Made by a program: the position numbers and the translations under genes
NCBI RefSeq assembly: GCF_051388935.1
Contig: NZ_JBPKBI010000009.1
Location: forward strand, 186,001 to 250,000
DNA from: Yinghuangia sp035454725
GTDB lineage: Bacteria > Actinomycetota > Actinomycetes > Streptomycetales > Streptomycetaceae
Length of the DNA stretch: 64,000 nucleotides
Direction: 5' to 3'
Part shown: one piece after another, positions 61,132-64,000 of the stretch
How the letters are laid out: every line of letters begins with the position of its first letter
Numbering within the stretch: position 1 is the first letter of the stretch
The notes under the pieces: generated by a model
What the model was told of the DNA's origin: nothing
The model's database searches: none
Seen by the model: only the letters and a program-made list of their open reading frames with translations

Positions 61132-63567
61132 TCACTCCTTCTCGCTCGCCATCGCGTTGAGGGCGGCGGCGGCCATCGCGCTGCCCCCGCGTCGGCCGTG
61201 CACCACCAAGTACGGGATGTCGCCGACGCGTTCGGCCAGTGCCTGCTTGGACTCGGCAGCCCCGATGAACCCCACGGGCACGCCGACGATCGCCGCCGGA
61301 GCGGGCGCCCCGGCTTCGAGCAGTTCGAGGAGCCGGAACAACGTGGTGGGCGCGTTGCCGACCGCGACGACAGCCCCGGCCAGATCGTCGCCCCACAGGT
61401 CGACGGCCGCCGCGCTGCGCGTGGTGCCCTGCGCGGCGGCGAGCGCCGGGACGCGCGGGTCGGACAACAGGCACTTGACCTCGTTGTCGCGCGGCAGCCG
61501 CGCACGCGTGACACCGGAGGCGACCATCTGCGCGTCACACAGAATCGGCGCGCCGGCGTGCAGCGCGGCACTCGCGGCCCGCGCCACGTCGGGGTGGAAT
61601 CCGATGTCCGCCGGCAGATCGGTCATGCCGCACGCGTGGATCATGCGGACGACCACGCGCGAGACATCGTCGGGAAAACGCGAGAGATCGGCTTCGGCGC
61701 GGATCGTCGCGAACGACCGGCGGTAGATCTCGGCGCCGTCTTTGAGCCAGTCGTCCACGGGGGGCTGCCTCTCGGGAAGTGGGGGATTGACCGTTCGTAC
61801 GCGGTTTTTGCCGGACTGTCCGGCGACGCCCGGGGGAGCGGTCCGGGCGGCGGGGTACGGGGACTTCTCGTCGGGCGGATCGGCCGTGGTTCGCCGGTGT
61901 CCGTCTTTGGGTCCGCCTTCGGTCCCTGCGGGGGCCGGGCGCGCGGGACCAATCGCGGCCGCAGTCACATCGGCGGAGGGCCGTACGGCCCGTATTGCGG
62001 CGGTCAGCGTCCGTGCCGCGACCGGGCTGGTTGCGATCACCTCGAACCGGGCGTTTTCGCCGGGGTGCGCGAGGTCGCCCGTCGCTGCGTCACCGACAGA
62101 GGGCTTGTCGGGGGCGGCAATCGGGACGACCGGACACAGGGCGGTCGATCGCACCTCGTTCGCGTCGACCGCCGCCGCGCTCCCGTCCGCAGCCTGTGCG
62201 CGGCTCGCGGCCGGGGCCACGGGTGCCGCACCGACCGACTCCACGGCCACCACGGCCGCCGCCCCCGCCGGACGGCCGCATGCCCGCTCGCAGGCCGCGA
62301 AGTGCACCGCGCCTGTGCGTCCGTTCGGCTCGCGGGTCCGGGCCTGTTCCACGAACGCGCCCGCCAGCGCCCGGATGTCCACGCGCGCGCGGCGGCACTC
62401 GCCCAGCCCGCTGCACGCGCTCACACCCCACCACGCCGACGCGGCCGACGTCGGCAGACCGAGCGCTTCGAGGGCGGCGACGACGCGTTCGACCTCCTCG
62501 GGGGCCACATCGCCGACGACCACGCCGCGCCACGGCGCCAGGCGTACGCGTGCTTCCCCGTCCGGTACGGCGGATTCCGCAACGTCGGCGAGCACGACGA
62601 GCTGTTCCGCCGTCAGGCGCCCGAGGGGAACGAGTGCGGAGACGGCGAAACGCCCGTCGTGTTGTGCGACGACCCCGACGGCGGGCGAGGCCGCGCGACG
62701 CGGCGGGACAAGTCGGTCACCATCCCTGCGGCCGGGCTTTCCGGCGCCCGGTGATCCGGCGCCGGCAGCTCGGATCTCGGTGGATTCGGCCCCCGAACCC
62801 GCGCCCGACGTTGTCACCGTGGTCACGCCGGCGGCGATGAGCCCGCCGGAAGCACCCAGTTCGGTTGCGAAGTCCTCCGCGCCGCCCGGTAGTTCCCGAA
62901 CGTGCCACGCGCCGTTGCCGGCACGGGCCCGCAAAAACCCACGTGCCGCGACGAGTGCGAGATCCGCCGCCGTCTCCGGGCCCGCGCGCAAGCCGGTGTC
63001 CACGCCGGCGACATGCAACGCGATCGTGTCGCCGGCGACGGCGACGAGCGCGATGTCGTGCCGGCGCGTGGCGACGCGTACTCCGCCGTCGTCCACGGCG
63101 AACTGGAAACGGCCCGGCAGGGCCGCGAGTTCGGGATCGGCACACAGCTTGGCGTCGAGTGTGGTGACCAACCGCTCGGCGTCGACGAGCGCGTCGCGGT
63201 CGCGTCCGGCGAACGGGCTCGCACTGATGTTGCGCACCCGGTCGTGCAGCGGCGACGGCATCAGCCCGACCGCCGCCAGGCGCCCGCCCAGTGCGACCAC
63301 CCCCTGGGGGGACAGCCCGCGAACCTGGGTGTTCGCGCGTACGGTCAGATCGACGAAACCCTTGCCGAAGTGCCGCGCACCCGCCGCCAGGGCGCGCAGT
63401 TGCGCTGTGGACACCCGACCACCGGGCAGCCGGACGCGGGCGATCAGGCCGTCGTCGCCCTGCGCCGCGTCGAGCGTTCCCGGGCAGGCGTCGTCCCGGT
63501 CCCGCACCCGCGCCCCCGTGCCATCGGCCACGCAAGCAGGTTCCGATATCCGCGTCGTCGCGTCCAT
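61132..63567 (-). CDS. cobG-cobH: CobG (precorrin-3B synthase) fused in frame to CobH (precorrin-8X methylmutase)
   Basis: 811 residues from ATG 63567 with GGGAGG upstream. Residues about 40-450 are CobG, a sulfite/nitrite-reductase-like Fe-S enzyme that uses O2 to hydroxylate C20: RVSTAQLRALAAGARHFGKG, Fe-S Cys in ACSGLGECRRARVDIRAL and FAACERACGRP. A low-complexity linker (about 450-600) leads to CobH: DGAEIYRRSFATIRAEADL, VVRMIHACGMTDLPADI with the catalytic His, GAPILCDAQMVASGVTR and VGNAPTTLFRLLELLEAG. No stop separates them. GTG 61758 with GAGAGG upstream could also start CobH alone. Confidence 0.88.
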   Translation of the reverse strand: MDATTRISEPACVADGTGARVRDRDDACPGTLDAAQGDDGLIARVRLPGGRVSTAQLRALAAGARHFGKGFVDLTVRANTQVRGLSPQGVVALGGRLAAVGLMPSPLHDRVRNISASPFAGRDRDALVDAERLVTTLDAKLCADPELAALPGRFQFAVDDGGVRVATRRHDIALVAVAGDTIALHVAGVDTGLRAGPETAADLALVAARGFLRARAGNGAWHVRELPGGAEDFATELGASGGLIAAGVTTVTTSGAGSGAESTEIRAAGAGSPGAGKPGRRDGDRLVPPRRAASPAVGVVAQHDGRFAVSALVPLGRLTAEQLVVLADVAESAVPDGEARVRLAPWRGVVVGDVAPEEVERVVAALEALGLPTSAASAWWGVSACSGLGECRRARVDIRALAGAFVEQARTREPNGRTGAVHFAACERACGRPAGAAAVVAVESVGAAPVAPAASRAQAADGSAAAVDANEVRSTALCPVVPIAAPDKPSVGDAATGDLAHPGENARFEVIATSPVAARTLTAAIRAVRPSADVTAAAIGPARPAPAGTEGGPKDGHRRTTADPPDEKSPYPAARTAPPGVAGQSGKNRVRTVNPPLPERQPPVDDWLKDGAEIYRRSFATIRAEADLSRFPDDVSRVVVRMIHACGMTDLPADIGFHPDVARAASAALHAGAPILCDAQMVASGVTRARLPRDNEVKCLLSDPRVPALAAAQGTTRSAAAVDLWGDDLAGAVVAVGNAPTTLFRLLELLEAGAPAPAAIVGVPVGFIGAAESKQALAERVGDIPYLVVHGRRGGSAMAAAALNAMASEKE

Positions 63568-63614
63568 GGCCACCGCCCTCCCACGTCGCCCGGCCAGATG
63601 CGACACTGTTGCAT

Positions 63615-64000
63615 ATGGACGACGGAGCAGTGCACCCCACCCCCGACGGCTCCTCGCCCGGGGCGACTCCCGATCCCGTCGAGGAAGCGGTACGCCTCAT
63701 CCGCGCGCACGGCGAGCGCGTCACCGTCGCCCGCACGTCCGTACTGCGCGTCCTGGCCGACGCCGACGGCTACCTGACGGCGGATCAGGCCTTTGTCGCG
63801 GTCAACCGGGCCGCGCCCGGGGTGCACCGCACGACCATCTACCGCGCGCTGGATGCTCTCGAACGCCTGGGCCTCGTGGTCCAGACGCGGATGGGGCCGG
63901 ACGCCGCCGCGTACCAGCTCTCGGCGCTGTTGCGCGGCGAGACCGGGCCGCGCCTCCACGTGATCTGCCGGGCGTGCGGCCACGTGAACGAGGCAGCCGC
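63615..64000 (+). CDS. Fur-family metal-responsive regulator, 3' end beyond the window
   Basis: About 128 residues visible from ATG 63615. Winged-helix DNA-binding domain: RLIRAHGERVTVARTSVLRVL, then VHRTTIYRALDALERLGLV. The first metal site appears at HVICRACGHVNE with a CxxC pair, as in Zur/Nur-type Fur proteins. Divergent from cobG-cobH with only 47 bases between starts, so it may control that promoter; a zinc or nickel/cobalt response is possible. The dimerisation and second metal site are cut off. Confidence 0.88.
   Translation, partial: MDDGAVHPTPDGSSPGATPDPVEEAVRLIRAHGERVTVARTSVLRVLADADGYLTADQAFVAVNRAAPGVHRTTIYRALDALERLGLVVQTRMGPDAAAYQLSALLRGETGPRLHVICRACGHVNEAA

Overview
The window is a piece of a draft chromosome from a high-GC actinomycete, most likely a member or close relative of the Streptomycetaceae. 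The indications are strong GC3 bias with long antisense shadow frames, frequent GTG starts, ATGA overlaps, and typical gene sets: a CtaG-like copper/oxidase assembly protein, Tex, a MoxR/DUF58/transglutaminase operon, an ESX (type VII) EccC with WXG100-like proteins, a DesK-type two-component system and a partly aerobic cobalamin pathway. Two N gaps (19321-19466, 22477-22591) and a poly-G/78-bp duplication join (about 44918-45109) show draft-assembly defects.

Layout. 1-5.1 kb: end of a sodium/acetate-type symporter, a CtaG-family membrane protein, a TMEM175-like channel, a VOC protein and a small DUF6461-like protein. 5.1-8.1 kb: a large TPR protein with an N-terminal caspase-like domain that appears to lack its cysteine. 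8.7-14.4 kb: a type IV secretion/conjugation-like envelope module (SLT + NlpC/P60 hydrolase, small membrane protein, beta-propeller membrane protein, TrbL/VirB6-like protein) with no ATPase in view. 14.5-17.7 kb: a DedA protein and a large helical-repeat protein of unknown function.

17.7-18.9 kb holds the most unusual locus: a 243-aa conserved protein of unknown role, followed by two strong hairpins and two tRNA-like elements in circularly permuted order (T arm and acceptor 3' strand first, then acceptor 5' strand and D arm), then a terminator-like hairpin. Every tRNA stem pairs in both copies although the stem sequences differ, which is internal compensatory evidence. The topology matches the tRNA-mimic module of YrlA-type bacterial Y RNAs, but no Ro60 gene is in the window.

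19-31.4 kb: a 51-aa small protein, tex (minus), a four-gene operon (beta-propeller/Fn3 membrane protein, MoxR ATPase, DUF58, transglutaminase-like protein without the usual Cys/His) and an RlmG/RsmC-type methyltransferase. 31.4-42.4 kb: an ESX island with an FHA-containing EccC, two WXG100-size proteins, a 211-aa unknown, a 1007-aa coiled-coil protein with an ESX-like N terminus, and a membrane-anchored probable pseudokinase. 42.6-48.0 kb: YchJ-family protein, an ABC-F ATPase, a small membrane protein, and a histidine kinase/response regulator pair.

48.1-63.6 kb: cobalamin synthesis. A B12 riboswitch precedes cobN-cbiT-cobM; further on come cbiD, cobK, a CobI-CobJ fusion and a CobG-CobH fusion, with a divergent Fur-family regulator cut by the window end. 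The CbiE half of CobL is absent. Between the two cob groups lie a LuxR regulator without the usual AAA domain and a secreted cutinase closely resembling actinomycete PET-degrading polyester hydrolases.
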